Shown: piece after piece, positions 19,893 through 31,439 of the stretch | Layout of the letters: every line of letters begins with the position of its first letter | Numbering within the stretch: the first letter of the stretch is position 1 | NCBI GenBank assembly: GCA_026315105.1 | Contig: CM048750.1 | Span: forward strand, 401,856,502 to 401,920,501 | DNA from: Locusta migratoria | Taxonomy: Eukaryota; Arthropoda; Insecta; Orthoptera; Acrididae | Length of the DNA stretch: 64,000 bases | Direction of reading: 5' to 3' | Notes under the pieces: generated by a model | Databases searched by the model: none | What the model was told of the DNA's origin: nothing | The model's input: the letters and a program-made list of their open reading frames with translations, nothing else | Position numbers and translations under genes: made by a program

Positions 19893-20708
19893 GATAGGTA
19901 ATAACTTTCCATAAAGAGGCTTGCTGAGCTGCTGAGAGACACGACAATGGATTATCACATTCACACAACTTAAATTTTTGGCCATGGCTTTCACCAGAAA
20001 AAGAAACAAATACATTTACACAATCACTCAGACAACTATAGACACACAACTATTATCTCCGACCACTCCAGTGACACAAGCTAGACTGTGAGTGAGGTGG
20101 GGAAAGGAGGGAAGAGGATGCTGAGGGTGGGGATGGATAGTTCCACATTGCATGATGGATTTTAAAGGCTCTAATAGGTGGGAATTTGAATTGTGGCAAT
20201 GAATACAGTGAAGGGAAGGGGCGGGAAAGAATAAAAGGGAGGTATAGAGGAGTGTGGTGAGGCAGTAGGGAGGGAGGGGTTTGAAATGATAAGGAAAAAT
20301 AAAATTAGGGGGAAATAATAATAAAAAATAGGCAAAGAATACAGAGAGGGAAAGGGGCAGGAAAGGATAAAAGGGAGGGGTAGAGGAGTGTGGCAAGGGA
20401 GCGGGGGGATTCTTTGCCGCAATTCAACTTCCTGCCTTAAAATGCACCAAGCAATGCGGAACTTTCCATCCCCACCTTTACCCAGCAACCTTCCCCCTCC
20501 ACTACCCACCTCACTCACAGTCTAGCTTATGTCGCTGGAGTGGCTGGACATGATAGTAGTGTGTGTATAGTTGTCTAGAGTGATTGCTTTAATGTATGTG
20601 TTTTTTTTTCTGATGAAGGCCATGGCCAAATATTTAAGTTGTGTGAATGTGATTATCTACTTTCGTGTCTCTCAGCAGCTCAGCGAGCCTCTTCACGGTG
20701 AGTGTGCC
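19893..20708. mobile_element. Fold-back pair of PLE terminal repeats
   Basis: Left (19,893-20,210) and right (20,400-20,708) arms are inverted copies. Each contains AAAGAGGCTTGCTGAGC-type ends, GACACGA, the hairpin motif (minus 19,970-19,997; plus 20,610-20,636, stem GGCC/GGCC), and CTCACTCACAGTCTAGC. The centre (20,210-20,400) is purine-rich and itself duplicated (GGGAAGGGGCGGGAAAGAATA and GGGAAAGGGGCAGGAAAGGA). There is no protein. Confidence 0.7.
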
Positions 20709-20712
20709 GCTG

Positions 20713-20817
20713 AAAATGAACATTTCACCACCTCCTAAATGACAAATGTTGATTTTAGTACCATTCAGTATGTTAATATATGATTACCAACAAGTTTGAA
20801 TAGCCTATTCCATAATA
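20713..20817 (+). repeat. Direct repeat, copy 1
   Basis: 105 bp sharing TGACAAATGTTGATTTTAGT, ACCATTCAGTATGTTAATAT and CAAGTTTGAATAGCCTATTC with 21,775-21,877. It shares no sequence with known families in the window. Origin unknown. Confidence 0.8.
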
Positions 20818-20829
20818 TCCTCCATCATT

Positions 20830-21770
20830 ACCACTACTCTGATTCTGCAATGACACTATGATAATTAGATGAATTATTCTATATTGTGAAATTTTAAAAT
20901 TATATAAGCTTACAAAAAGGCTTACATACCAACTACTGTGTAGGTTTATTCAGCAGAATATGAGAATTAGCAAATTGAGATGGTTTTATCATATTTGAAA
21001 CAGTACTGTAAAATTTTAAGTTACTGTGATGAATTATTATTTCATTAAGTTGTGGCTAAAAAGTGATTTGAGTATTCTATCCATTCTGCATAGCTCTACA
21101 TTAGTTTTATCAATACAACTGCTGAAATTAGTATTCTGAACTGAGGTTAGATATTTGAGGTTGTGGTGTGATTTGTCCTGATCATTAGCAATAAGAGATA
21201 TTGAAGAAATCCAATGAATAGAATTAATAGCAGAAAAATTTAACACAATTCTTAAATTAATGGTACTCTTACAATTGATTTGATTAATTTCATACATCTA
21301 ACATTTTTGTGACACACTAGTGCAAAAAACGGTAGTTAAACGCTAACTAAAGAAAAAGACACTTTGCATCATATTTTAAAACTCAAAATTTGCTACTTGA
21401 AGAATAACATGACATCGAACCCAAATGCAATAAATTATTCAGCTTTATTTAGATCAAATAAGAGTTATAATGTTAAATGCTTAGTTAATGCTAGACATAC
21501 TAATTTTTCTTGACGAAAAGTGGAATGGGTCTATAATTCTATACTGAAACTCAAAACACTGCTTGGAAACATTATCTTTCACTTACTGAAGTAGGCAAAA
21601 ACAATACATAACAGCCAAAAGGATGCAGGAGATACAGTCATCGAAACTTAAGTGTTTATATCAAGTAACCAAGGGGGCATGCAGTACTGCTTATTTAGTG
21701 AACTAACTAGTGCAAATAGCAAGACTACACATTCGAGCAAAATAACATTTGTAGAATACAGTTAATAACT
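20830..21770. other. Unrecognised AT-rich stretch
   Basis: Nothing supported between the two direct repeats. Short ORFs are AT-rich and match no family I know. Confidence 0.4.
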
Positions 21771-21774
21771 TTAG

Positions 21775-21877
21775 AAATGAACGTTTCACCCCCTCCCAAA
21801 TGACAAATGTTGATTTTAGTACCATTCAGTATGTTAATATATGATTATCAACAAGTTTGAATAGCCTATTCCATAAT
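21775..21877 (+). repeat. Direct repeat, copy 2
   Basis: The second copy of the 105-bp repeat, 1.06 kb downstream of the first, same strand, only a handful of differences (for example TGATTATCAAC for TGATTACCAAC). Confidence 0.8.
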
Positions 21878-22141
21878 TGCCCCTACCACACAGTGAGGAA
21901 TGCTCAGATTCAGAAGTAGTAAGTATTCATACATAAATATTTCTTCACAGTAATTCTGTGTCTGTTATTCCAGTGGGGCAAAAAGACATGCGAGAAATAC
22001 TATGTAAACAGTGCATGATTAAACTGAAAAAGAAAAAAAAATGAAGACTAATAAAAAGCCCATGGTTGTTGTTAACTAAACAACTTTTTAGAAAAAAAGC
22101 CAATGTTGTAAAATAGTATTTATGTTCACCTGCATTTGATG

Positions 22142-22720
22142 CACAGGGTGACAATTATTGATCAGTATGAAATGAAATATAAAACTATGGCACGCACACA
22201 TTTAATTCAACATGTAAGCATCACTGTAGATATTGATATTTAGGTTATGACATGCTGAATATGCCTGACTTCCATGGTGATGATGTGACACAGACAAACA
22301 GCAAAATTCTGCACGGCTGCTGAAGTGCTGGAACATCGATGCTGTCAGTGATCTGAATGGCTGTTTTTACCACATCAATGGTTTTGGGGTTATTGCTGTA
22401 AACCTTGTATTTAATGTACCCCACAAAAAGGGATCACACATGCTCAGATCTGAAGAATATGGGGCCAATCAAAGTCCTGGCCAGTGGTCTCTGGGTACCA
22501 CAGAGCCTGAAAATGGTCCCCAGAGTCCTCTTCCAAGACGTCAAGACACTCTCCTGCTCTGATGGGGATCGAGACCCGTCTTACGTGACTCACATTTTGT
22601 TGAAATGAGGGTCACTCTAGATAATGGGGAGGAAAACAGTTTTCAAAACCTTCACGTAATGTCACCGTGCCGCCAAGGAACGTTGCACTGATTATTGCAC
22701 ACTACATGTTGTGAACCAAA
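22142..22720 (-). pseudogene. IS630/Tc1-mariner-like DDE transposase remnant
   Basis: The minus strand contains SDLSMCDPFLWGTL (22,425-22,470), matching the block RSPDL..CDFFLWG that precedes the last catalytic acidic residue in IS630-like transposases, followed by an N.PKTI-like piece (ITPKPL). A terminal-inverted-repeat-like CACAGGGTGACAATTATTG lies at 22,142. I found no matching opposite end, so the other end is lost or lies among decayed sequence. Stops and frameshifts throughout mean it is inactive. Confidence 0.6.
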
Positions 22721-23229
22721 TTCTTAATTGATAGCACTCTTGGATCAGCTGTCTTCAGCTTGAACTCAGTCAAAAACAGTCTTTGAGTTGTGTTGGACTG
22801 TTACTGCTTGCATATTATCTCTGTACAAGTGCTACCACAGCATTTTCACATGCAGACGGCTAACAATAACGAGGTGTGTGTATGTACTAATTACCACCAT
22901 GCTCTGCAGCCTACCCTGCTGTTTGCTTGTTTTAAAGCAAACCATTCAGAAGTTATCATGATTTTATTTGATAATAAGCGATTCACTAATTACCACTTTG
23001 AATAGTCTTAAGTAAGACTACATGTGGTATTAATGATAATTTATTTCAGGGTTTATCTTAATAATATTAAAAACTGTATGAATTTGAAATTAACAAAGAT
23101 ATTTAGGGAATGAACTCTAGACTCATCAAATTATGTTATTTTAGTCAGAACATCTCAGTTGAATTATACCACATCTTACAACTTCAAAAATAGTAGTAAG
23201 TCTAGCAGAAACGAAACTTTCCACTTCGC

Positions 23230-24120
23230 TCTACTGACCTATTTGACAACAAAAAAGGAAAAAAAAAAATAGTGTTGACTGGTGATTTTAATGAGGATGT
23301 TCTTCAAAACTTTCCCAGTAACATCTTATTGCAGTCAGCAGCATTGTCATTCAGCTTAATTTGTACTGTTAATTATCCAACTAGGATAGCTAAGGGCTCA
23401 AAGACAGCCATTGATAGCATCTTTATAGAAATATCTAATGACCAAAATTATATTATACAATGAATAATAAGTAGATTGTCAGACCATGGCATGCAGTTAC
23501 TTTTGCTAGATGTTAATACTGATCAGGGTATAAAAATCTATGAAATATAAGTTTAAGAAGTTTGTCAGTGAGACAAAAATTGATCATTTTAGAAAACTGC
23601 TCAAAGACGTGAACTGGTGTGCTGTTTACAGTGCTCATAACATGAATAAGAAATACAAAACTTTCATAAATAATGTTCTTAACTTATTTTACAACTGCTT
23701 TCCCCCTAAACTAACCCAGATTAGACCTAAGTATATAAAGAAACCATGGATTACTCAAGGAATAAAGGTCTCCTGTAAGAAAAACAGAGATCTATAGCTA
23801 TCAATCAGGAACAGTTTTGATGTAAATGTTTTAGATCATTAAAAGACAAACTGCAAAATACTGAAGATGGTACTGGTATTACACACATCAAAGCAAATGC
23901 AGTAACAAACTTGGATAGTCATATCACACAACAAACTAAAGACAATATGGGATTTAGTGAAGGAGGAGACCAGTAGAACCAGGAATGAAGATGAACACAT
24001 AGCACTAAGAGTAGATGACACATGGATATCAGATGTGTACAGTGTTACAGAAATTCTTGATATTGCTGCAATAGAATATCTCACACCTGTCACTACAAAG
24101 AACTACAGTAATGTACGGCA
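23230..24120 (+). pseudogene. Jockey/CR1-like LINE endonuclease fragment
   Basis: The frame 23,272-23,463 reads LTGDFNEDVL, later CTVNYPTRIAKGSKTAIDSI, the GDFN..D and SxxDHI-like blocks of an apurinic-type LINE endonuclease. The following SDHGMQLLLLDV piece (23,476 on) includes the catalytic SDH. A spacer frame at 23,540-23,797 contains KKPWITQGIKVSCKKNR, the usual WIT.GI..S block between endonuclease and RT. The RT itself is absent on this strand. Frameshifts separate the blocks. Confidence 0.75.
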
Positions 24121-24164
24121 CTCACAACACCACTAGAAGTAATGTACACTATAGTCTAGATTAG

Positions 24165-26235
24165 ATTTATACTTGTACCACAGATCATAAATACGACATT
24201 GGCAATGATGTGGAACATGTCAGATTAATAAATGGTGTCTATACATGACACTCAATGTTTCAAGGATTATATATATGATAAATTTGTTTTGTTTTTTATT
24301 ATTTTAACAAAATTACTAAGTTTTATCTAGAAATTCATCTAAAGTGTAAAAGGAGTTGCCATTCACAAATACATTTGATTTCTTTTTAAATATTAGTTGA
24401 CTTTCTGTCAGACTTTTGATGCTATTTGGTTAGTGACCAAAGACTTATGTGGCAGCATAATTCACCCCTTTCTGTGCCAAAGTTAGATTTAACCTTGAAC
24501 AGTTTATGTCACCCTTTCTCCTAGTGTTGTAGCTATGCACACTGCTATTATTTTTGATTTGGGTCAAATTGTTAACAAATTTCATAAGTGAATATATCTA
24601 TTATGAAGCTCCTGAGAAGATCCCTACATCCCTAAATAAATGTCTGCAGGATGATCTTGGGTGGGCTCCAGCAATGATTCTGATTACATGCTTTTGTGCA
24701 ATGATTACTTTTTTACTCAACATTGAATTGCCCCAGAATATGTGAATGAAAATAGGCATAGTAAGCTAATTTACTGATATGTATATCATTAAACTTTGCA
24801 ATGACCCTGACAGCATAAGAAGCTGAACTCAAATGTTTCAGCTGATCTGCAATGAGTTTCTTCCAATTCAATACAATATCAATGCGAACACCTAAAAATT
24901 TTGAATATTCTATCATTAGCTACGGATTGCTGATCAATGTCTATAGTTAATAATGGTGTCATGCGCTTTACTGTATAAAACTGTATATACTGGGTTTTAT
25001 CAAAGTTTAATGGCAGTCCGTTTGTAGAGAACCACTTAAGAATTTTCTGGAAGACATCACTTATAGTTTTATCAGTTAATTCCTGTTTTTCACGAATGAT
25101 AGCTATACTTGTATCATCAGCAAGAAGAACTAGCTTAGCATTTTTGTGAATAAAGAATGGCAAGTAATTAATATATTTTAAAAACAGCAATAAAGCTAAG
25201 ACCGCACCTTGTGGAACCCAATTTTTGATAGCTCCCCAATTAAAAGACTTAGCTGTTTATTGTGTGTTATGTGAACTACTTATTTCAGATTTCTGCACTC
25301 TTCAAGTTAAGTATGATTTAAACCATTTGTGCACTGTCCCACTCATACCCCAATACTTAATCTTATTAATACAAAATATTTAAACAAGTTTGACCATTTC
25401 ATGGCACTGAAATAAATCCAATGGCAAATATGAAAATTTCTGCTGAACTGCGATTCAAACTTGGAATTCCCGCTTTGGGCCAGTGGTTGCCTTAACCAAT
25501 TAGGCTATCAAAGTACGCTTCCCTTACAACCCAAATTCTCATCTTGTAGCACACTACAATTGTATTGTCCCCTGCCTATTTGATTCCACTTGCTCATAGC
25601 CTATACTTAATTCCCGCAAGGTACCAAGCGTATTAATGCATCCACATTAAAATTGTCAATTGCCTGTAGGGGCAGATATACAATTATTTATATGGTGTCT
25701 GTTCTTTTCTTCTTGCGGACAAACTTCCATTCCCCTGTTGGAAATGCCATCAATTCCATGTGAACTTTTACACTTCAGCGAGTTTATTATTTTCCTTATT
25801 TCCAAGAGTGAGGTGGGTGGAATTTCAATTGTATCAAATTGTGTAGGTATTGCCCGTTGGATTAACTGCCTTGCTAATGAGCATTTTGATCCTATTTTCT
25901 CCACAAGATTAAAAAAATCAATAAAAATGTTTTTGACTTCTTACTTTTTGTTGGTAAACTTTTCATTTGCTTTGATACTAATATTGTCTTCCTGTGTTCT
26001 TAGTTGCTCTGTCTCCCTATTAATAAAATCCCAAATTGTTTTAATTTTGTTATCAGAGGTACTAATCTCAGAAATGATGCACATACTTCTGGACTTTTTA
26101 ATAACATTTCTTAATGTAGCACAGTAGCTTTTATAATATTTGACTGTTTCTGAGTCATTACTCTTTCTTGCAGATAGATGCAATTTCCATTTCCAGTTGC
26201 AAGATATTTTTATTCATTTCATTGTTTCTTACAGC
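24165..26235 (-). pseudogene. Jockey/CR1-like LINE, RT half, minus strand
   Basis: From the 5' side (26,183): the spacer with NKIKTIWDFINRETEQL; the RT start EIRKIINSLKCKSSHGIDGI (25,656-25,904); motif B remnant WVPQGAVLALLLF; motif C VLLADDTSIAI (24,879-25,190) with both aspartates; then YSKFLGVRID (24,900) and the C-terminal NGNSFYTLDEFLDKT. The middle of the RT (motif A) is lost, and a SINE sits in the gap. A 3' UTR with GACATGTTCCACATCATTG and TATAAATCTAATCTAG-like end runs to about 24,165. It is inactive. Confidence 0.8.
25400..25655 (-). mobile_element. tRNA-like SINE inserted in the LINE
   Basis: The minus strand at 25,518-25,441 reads TAGCCTAATTGGTTAAGGC (A-box-like) and, 35 bases later, CAAGTTTGAATCGCAGT (B-box-like), a Pol III internal promoter. 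It separates two parts of one LINE reading order, so it is an insertion. Both borders are approximate. Confidence 0.6.
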
Positions 26236-26244
26236 AGAATCCAG

Positions 26245-28878
26245 TCCTACATAATATTTCTACATTGCTGCCTTGCTAATGGTATCCCTCCAAATGGCTT
26301 AACCATTAAATTACCCATCTCTGGCTGCAATCCTTCCCTCCACAATGACCTCCACTCTTCAGATTCTGTCAGTCAAATATCCCTAACCAACCTAATCCCA
26401 AAAAATGATGAAAACCAGGCCCAAACAGCATTGAAGCTCCTCAAATTTATCCAAAAAATTCTCTTGCTCTGCAATCCCAATTACCTGCATCCTATATGCC
26501 AGACTGATACCATTGCCTGCCAAGCACTAGAGCAGCATTCTCAACACCACCTCAAAAAACTCTCAAACCTATTCATCTCTTACTCCTGCCTTGGCCTATC
26601 ATTATCCACTCCCAACAAGAACCTCCAAAAATACCTCACAACCCCTCATATCCAACAACTCTGATTAGCAGAACTTCTACATTTACCACACCCTCAGAAA
26701 TTCCTCCACACCACCACAAACAATCCACAACCTAAACAGACCAGACACCCTGTCATGAACCTTTCCTCCAAAAAACGCAGTCCCATTGAAGTGTAAGTCC
26801 TTTCCAAAGGCCTTAACGTTTGCCCCACTGAAAAATTTAACCATGCTGGACTTGTTAAGGATCTTCTCTCTTTCTCCTGCTCCTTACAATGGAAACATCA
26901 TTTTGCTACCAACCCCACTGTTGAAATGCATCCCAATACCAATATTGAATCCTGCATGACCCACTTCACTCCCCCATCCCATCTAGATCCACCCTCACTG
27001 CCTTCAAATCACCCCCTTTTTACTTTTCAGAATTTCCTAACTTTCAACCTGATCTCACGATCATTTCCCAAATCCCCCAAGGTGGATACCAACCTCACCC
27101 CTGCAGAAGGTAGTGCCATCCACCACCTAAAAACCAATCCCAACCATATGATCCTTCCTGCTGACAAAGGCTGTGGTTTTAGGCCACAAGAACTATGTGG
27201 CAGAGGGTCTCCACCAACTGTCAGATTCTTTCACATACAAACCATGCCACAATGATCCCATCCCAAATATCCAACAGGATCTCCCATCCCTCCTAAAATC
27301 CCAGGGCCCATCCCAGGACCTTTATATAGAGTCTCTATCTCTCCTCACCCCTCCCACACCTCATATTCCCAATTTCTACTTTCTCCCTAAAGTCCACAAA
27401 CCCAACCACCCTGGGCGTCCCATTGTGGCTGGTTATGGTGCTCCTACTGAGAGAATCTCTGCTCTTGTTGACCTATTACCCAGAACCTACCTTCCTCCAC
27501 AGACTATCCACTGCTTCTGTTACTTTACCACCTGGAACCATGCTTGTTACAGTTGAGGACACCTCCCTCTACAAAAACATTCCCAATGCCCATGGCCTTG
27601 CTCCTGTTGAACACTACCTTTCACAACACCCTACTGACTCCAAAAACTAAAACCTCCTTCCTCATTACTGTGACCAACTACATCTTCACCCACAATTATT
27701 TCTCATTTGAACAAGCAAATTCACGGCACAGCCATGGGCACGCGTATGCACCTTCCTATGCCAACCTGTTTGTGGGCCATCTACAGGAATCCTTCCTGAC
27801 TACCCAAAATCCCAAACCCCTTGTCTGGTTCAGATTTATTGATATCATCTTCATAATCTGGACTGAAGGTGAGGGCACACTATCCACATTCCTTCAAAAA
27901 CTCAGCACTTTCTCTTCCATTCACTTCACATGGTCCTACACAACACAATGAGGCACCTTCCTCAACATTATCCTTTACCTCAAAGATGGCCTCTGTCCAC
28001 ATCAAACCTACCAACCACCAGCAATACCTCCATTTCGACAGCTGGCTCCCATTTCACACCAAAAAGTCCCTTCATACAGCCTTGCCACCAGTGGTTGTCA
28101 CATCTGCAGTGACTAGCAATCGCTCTCCAAATATGCCAAACGCCTCACTGAGGCATTCACTGTCAGCAATTACCCACCAAACAGGTCTGCTCTGTCCAGT
28201 CACCCACCACCTCTCCCACACCCACTGTCCAACCACAACAGAGCATCTCTCTCGTGACCTTATACCTCACAGGACTAGAGCAGTTAAAGTACAGTCTCAG
28301 CCAGGGTGTCAATTACCGTTCATCTTGTCCTGAAATGTGAAATACCCTGCACAAAATCCTCTCCTCCCCCTCTACAGTGGTATTCCACCATCCAACAAAC
28401 CTATGTAATATCCTTGTCCATCACTACTCCATCCCTGCTCCCAACCACTTACCCCATGGCTCATATCCCTGCAATAGACCTAGATGCAAAACCTGTCCTA
28501 ACCACCATCCCACTACCACCCACTTGTCCCGTTACATGCATTTACTATCCCATAAAAGGCAGGGCAACCTGTAATAGCAGTCATGTTGCATACAAACTGA
28601 GCTGCAAACACTGTGCAGCTTTCTATGTGGGCATGACCAGCAACAAGCTGTCTGTGCGGATGAATGGCCATCGTCATACTGTTGCAAGGAGACAGCTGGA
28701 CCATCCTGTTGCAGAGCATGCAGCACTGCATGATGTAGTTCACTTCAATGACTGCTACATAGTCTGTGCCATATGGATCCTCCCCACAAACACCAACTTG
28801 TCTGAACTGTGCAGATGGGAACTCTCCCTACACTATATCCTACACTCCCGCAATCTCCCAGGCCTAAACCTTTGCTAG
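26245..28878 (+). pseudogene. Longest PLE body: N-terminus, RT and GIY-YIG endonuclease
   Basis: An almost complete PLE polyprotein in broken frames. N-terminal region with LSKGLNFCPTPKFNHVGLV-type sequence and LLSFSCSLQWKHHFA (26,800-26,920); NFLTFNLISRSFPKSPKVDT, HHLKTNPNHMILPADKG (27,030-27,170); FYFLPKVHKPNHPGRPIVAG (27,375-27,430); motif A EDTSLYKNIPNAHG (27,556); a damaged motif B ending APSYANLFVGH; motif C FIDIIFIIW in which the second aspartate is replaced by isoleucine; and an intact 190-codon frame (28,306-28,878) whose endonuclease reads KHCAAFYVGMTSNKLSVRMN. At least five frame breaks exist. It starts right where the LINE to its left is cut off. Confidence 0.88.
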
Positions 28879-29312
28879 TTCCTGCCTCCACCACTCTCAT
28901 CTCCCTTTCCTTTTCCTACCCACACTCCACCTTTTGTATATCTCCGTTTCCGTCACATACTCCAGTCTCTTCCTATCTTTCAGACAGCACTGACGTTTGC
29001 TCCATCCCCACCAGCATCCCTTCCCTCCCTTCCCACTTCCCTCTCCATGCCTCCTCAACACCACCACTGGTTGCTCTCGCCCCAGCTGTGCTATCTGTTG
29101 CAATCCAACCGCAAAAGTCGGTGACGATGGTTGGGTTTGTGTGTGTGAGTGTGTGTGTGTGTGTGTGCGCGCGTCAAGCGTAAATGTGTGTCCTCTGTGG
29201 CAGATGAAGGCTTAACAGCCGAAAGCTTTAGTTTTGTTTATTCTTTTATGTGTGCCTCTTTGTGACTCATTGGACATCTCTGTGGTGAGTAGCAACCTAT
29301 CCTTTCCAAAAT
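28879..29312 (+). mobile_element. 3' UTR and pLTR of the 26-kb PLE
   Basis: Same order as at 17,981-18,410: CCACACTCCACCTTTTGTAT, GACAGCACTGACGTTTGC, then (TG)n, the hairpin motif at 29,201-29,228 (CAGATGA, A, GGCT/AGCC stem, GAAAGCTTT) and the end GCAACCTATCCTTTCCAAAA. Confidence 0.8.
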
Positions 29313-29640
29313 ATACGAGGGGGGGGGGGGGACCCAAAAATAACCAGAATCATAATGCTGCAGATTGTGTACTTGTAGTAGCAGGTTGTGCTGCTAGAGG
29401 GTTGTAGTAGGAGCTCTGCTGAGTCATTCTGCCATGCAGCTGGTTTCTTTGGCAATTCTTTGAGTGTGTGTATAGTACAGACATGACATTGGAAATTGGC
29501 TAGTTATTACAAACAACATGCGGCAGTCAAGTTTTGTTTCTTGCTTGGTAAGAACGCAGCAGAAACTGTTTATTCAGACAGCCTATAAAGACTGTGCTCT
29601 TAGGAAAACGCAAGTGTACAGGAAAACACAAGTGTACAGT
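29313..29640 (+). pseudogene. Mariner-family transposase N-terminal fragment
   Basis: A 5' end-like ACGAGG, a 14-base G run and ACCCAAAAATAACCAGAATC lead into a short frame at 29,518 with SSFVSCLV.RTQQKLF and QTAYKDCALRKTQVY. This matches the helix-turn-helix start of mariner transposases (usual form FC.KLGK.A.ET...L..AY..DAL.K.QVYEW). The coding sequence stops just after, with a short duplication (YRKTQVYRKTQVY), where the fold-back element begins. The catalytic domain is absent. Confidence 0.65.
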
Positions 29641-30535
29641 GGATCATATTACAATATCATTTTAAGCTTCATGCTGGGTGCTGGCTCTGTGGTGGGAATA
29701 CGGAAATATACTTTAATAACTGGAATTGCATGTTGTTTAGGTCGTGCTTTGTATTTGTAAGATTACTCAACTCCCCCTCCACTCATGACAACTCTTTCAT
29801 ATACTTCTTATAATGTAAAAACACTACCAAAGCCTTTACCCACATCTAAATACCTATCCCTTCCATTTTACAATAATAGAGCAACCAGATTTGTGCTGTC
29901 TTTAAACAGAACCTAGTCTATATTAATATTCTAGAACACATTAGTATATGAATAAACATAGCAATAATACGAATTTTATTCTTGTACTTTTAACTGATTG
30001 TATACATACACATTGAGTATTAAAAACTATGCAAATAATGCAGACAGTATTTATTATTCACTTTTGCAGTTTAATATTGACAAAATAATTTGCTAAATGA
30101 CTGACTGTCTCATACCCAAAACAAATTTACCTTTACAAAGAGTGTTATATCTTCGAATTTAGATGTTTGTAAATAACAGCAGCTGTACAAGCACATGTTG
30201 GATGCTGATAAAGTGTTGTTTACAGTGCAGTGTAGAACCCAATAGAAAAAGGTGATGTGTTATTGTGACATAAACAAAAGGAGATGAAAGAAATGGAAAT
30301 TAAGCACAAAAATCCGGCCATACAGTCGCAGTAAGTAAATCAACAAATTTCATGTAATCTTACAAATCCAAAACACAACCCAAACAATGTGCAATTTGAG
30401 TTATTAAAGTATATTTCCATATTCCCACCACAGATCCAGCATCCAATATGACGCTTATAATGATATTGTAACATGATCCATCTGAAGATGAACCTGAAAA
30501 GGTATGAAAACCGGTTCATGGAATAAACATCATTT
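29640..30535. mobile_element. Fold-back element with hammerhead-like motif at its right end
   Basis: The left arm (29,640-29,775) and the right arm (30,350-30,485) are inverted copies over about 135 bp: GGATCATATTACAATATCAT, GGTGGGAATACGGAAATATA and GTAATCTTACAAAT blocks are mirrored. The right arm runs into a hammerhead-like motif (30,477-30,522) and AATAAA. The 570 bp between arms hold no recognised protein. It is non-autonomous. Confidence 0.7.
30477..30522 (+). ncRNA. Hammerhead-ribozyme-like motif in the fold-back element
   Basis: TCCAT (helix I, 5' strand), CTGAAGA, T, a partly decayed helix II (ACC/GGT core), GAA, the palindrome AACCGGTT (helix III), C as the cleavage-site base, then ATGGA, which pairs with TCCAT. 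All parts occur in hammerhead order. Helix II has mismatches and one extra base, so activity is doubtful. AATAAA follows at once. Confidence 0.4.
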
Positions 30536-31439
30536 CAAGAAAAAGTGACTGGTGCATTTTCTTAAATCAAATTGAAATTGTGAATTTTAAATAAATTGTA
30601 CAATTTAAAATGAAAAACAAGAGGTGCTTGCAACAGATAACAGTAGGAAGTACATGTCGTTAAGAACAATGACACAACAGTTTGTATCTATATGAAATTT
30701 CAGCATGCTGTGCTTTCAGGAACAGCAACTTCTTTACTTTTATATTAAATATTTCAACACAGTTAAAAGCTGCATGAAATGTTGTTCTTATTAACGACTC
30801 ATTAAGAGCTGGCCTGAGACCATTCTGAAGTACTCGTAAGAGACGGGAAGGTTACAGATTACGAAGACCAAAAAGTAGGTGTACGTAATAAGATAATGGA
30901 AAGTCCAAGCTGGAATTAATAATATAGTAAGGACAGTTTACAACTCACCCCAAAGACGTGGTGACGAGCTGCGACAGGCACATACAAAAGACACATACAT
31001 ACAAAACTTTCAGCTATCGGCCATGGCCTTCTTCAGAAAATAGAACACTCACGCAATCACACAACACAGTCATAAACCATCATCTCTAGCTGCCGCACTT
31101 CATAATCATAATCATAAATCCCTTAGCTACCTTCTCTCCCTCCGTAAGATATTACTATTGTGTAACCAAAACTACCTACATCCCATCTCCCAGATTGAAT
31201 CCTTTGCTCTCCAGCAACTGGAGGAGCATTCCATCATATTGCCGCCTTGGAGCACCCATATCCAATCCTTATCCGACCCACAATGTTCCTCCTCGTGAAC
31301 CCCTCATAGCTCCAGACCATGCTTAACTGACCTCTTGAACCTACCTCATCCCTCCAAACTCCCTACCACCACTCCACAAAATCAAATACCAAAACAACCC
31401 CAGAACACTGTAGTTAACCTATCCACAAAAAACCTAAAC

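Noticed and set aside
20713..21877. The second direct repeat as the empty target site of the pLTR fold-back at 19.9-20.7 kb
   Set aside because: The TAATAACTTT shared on the left side belongs to the pLTR itself, and the remaining left flanks do not align.
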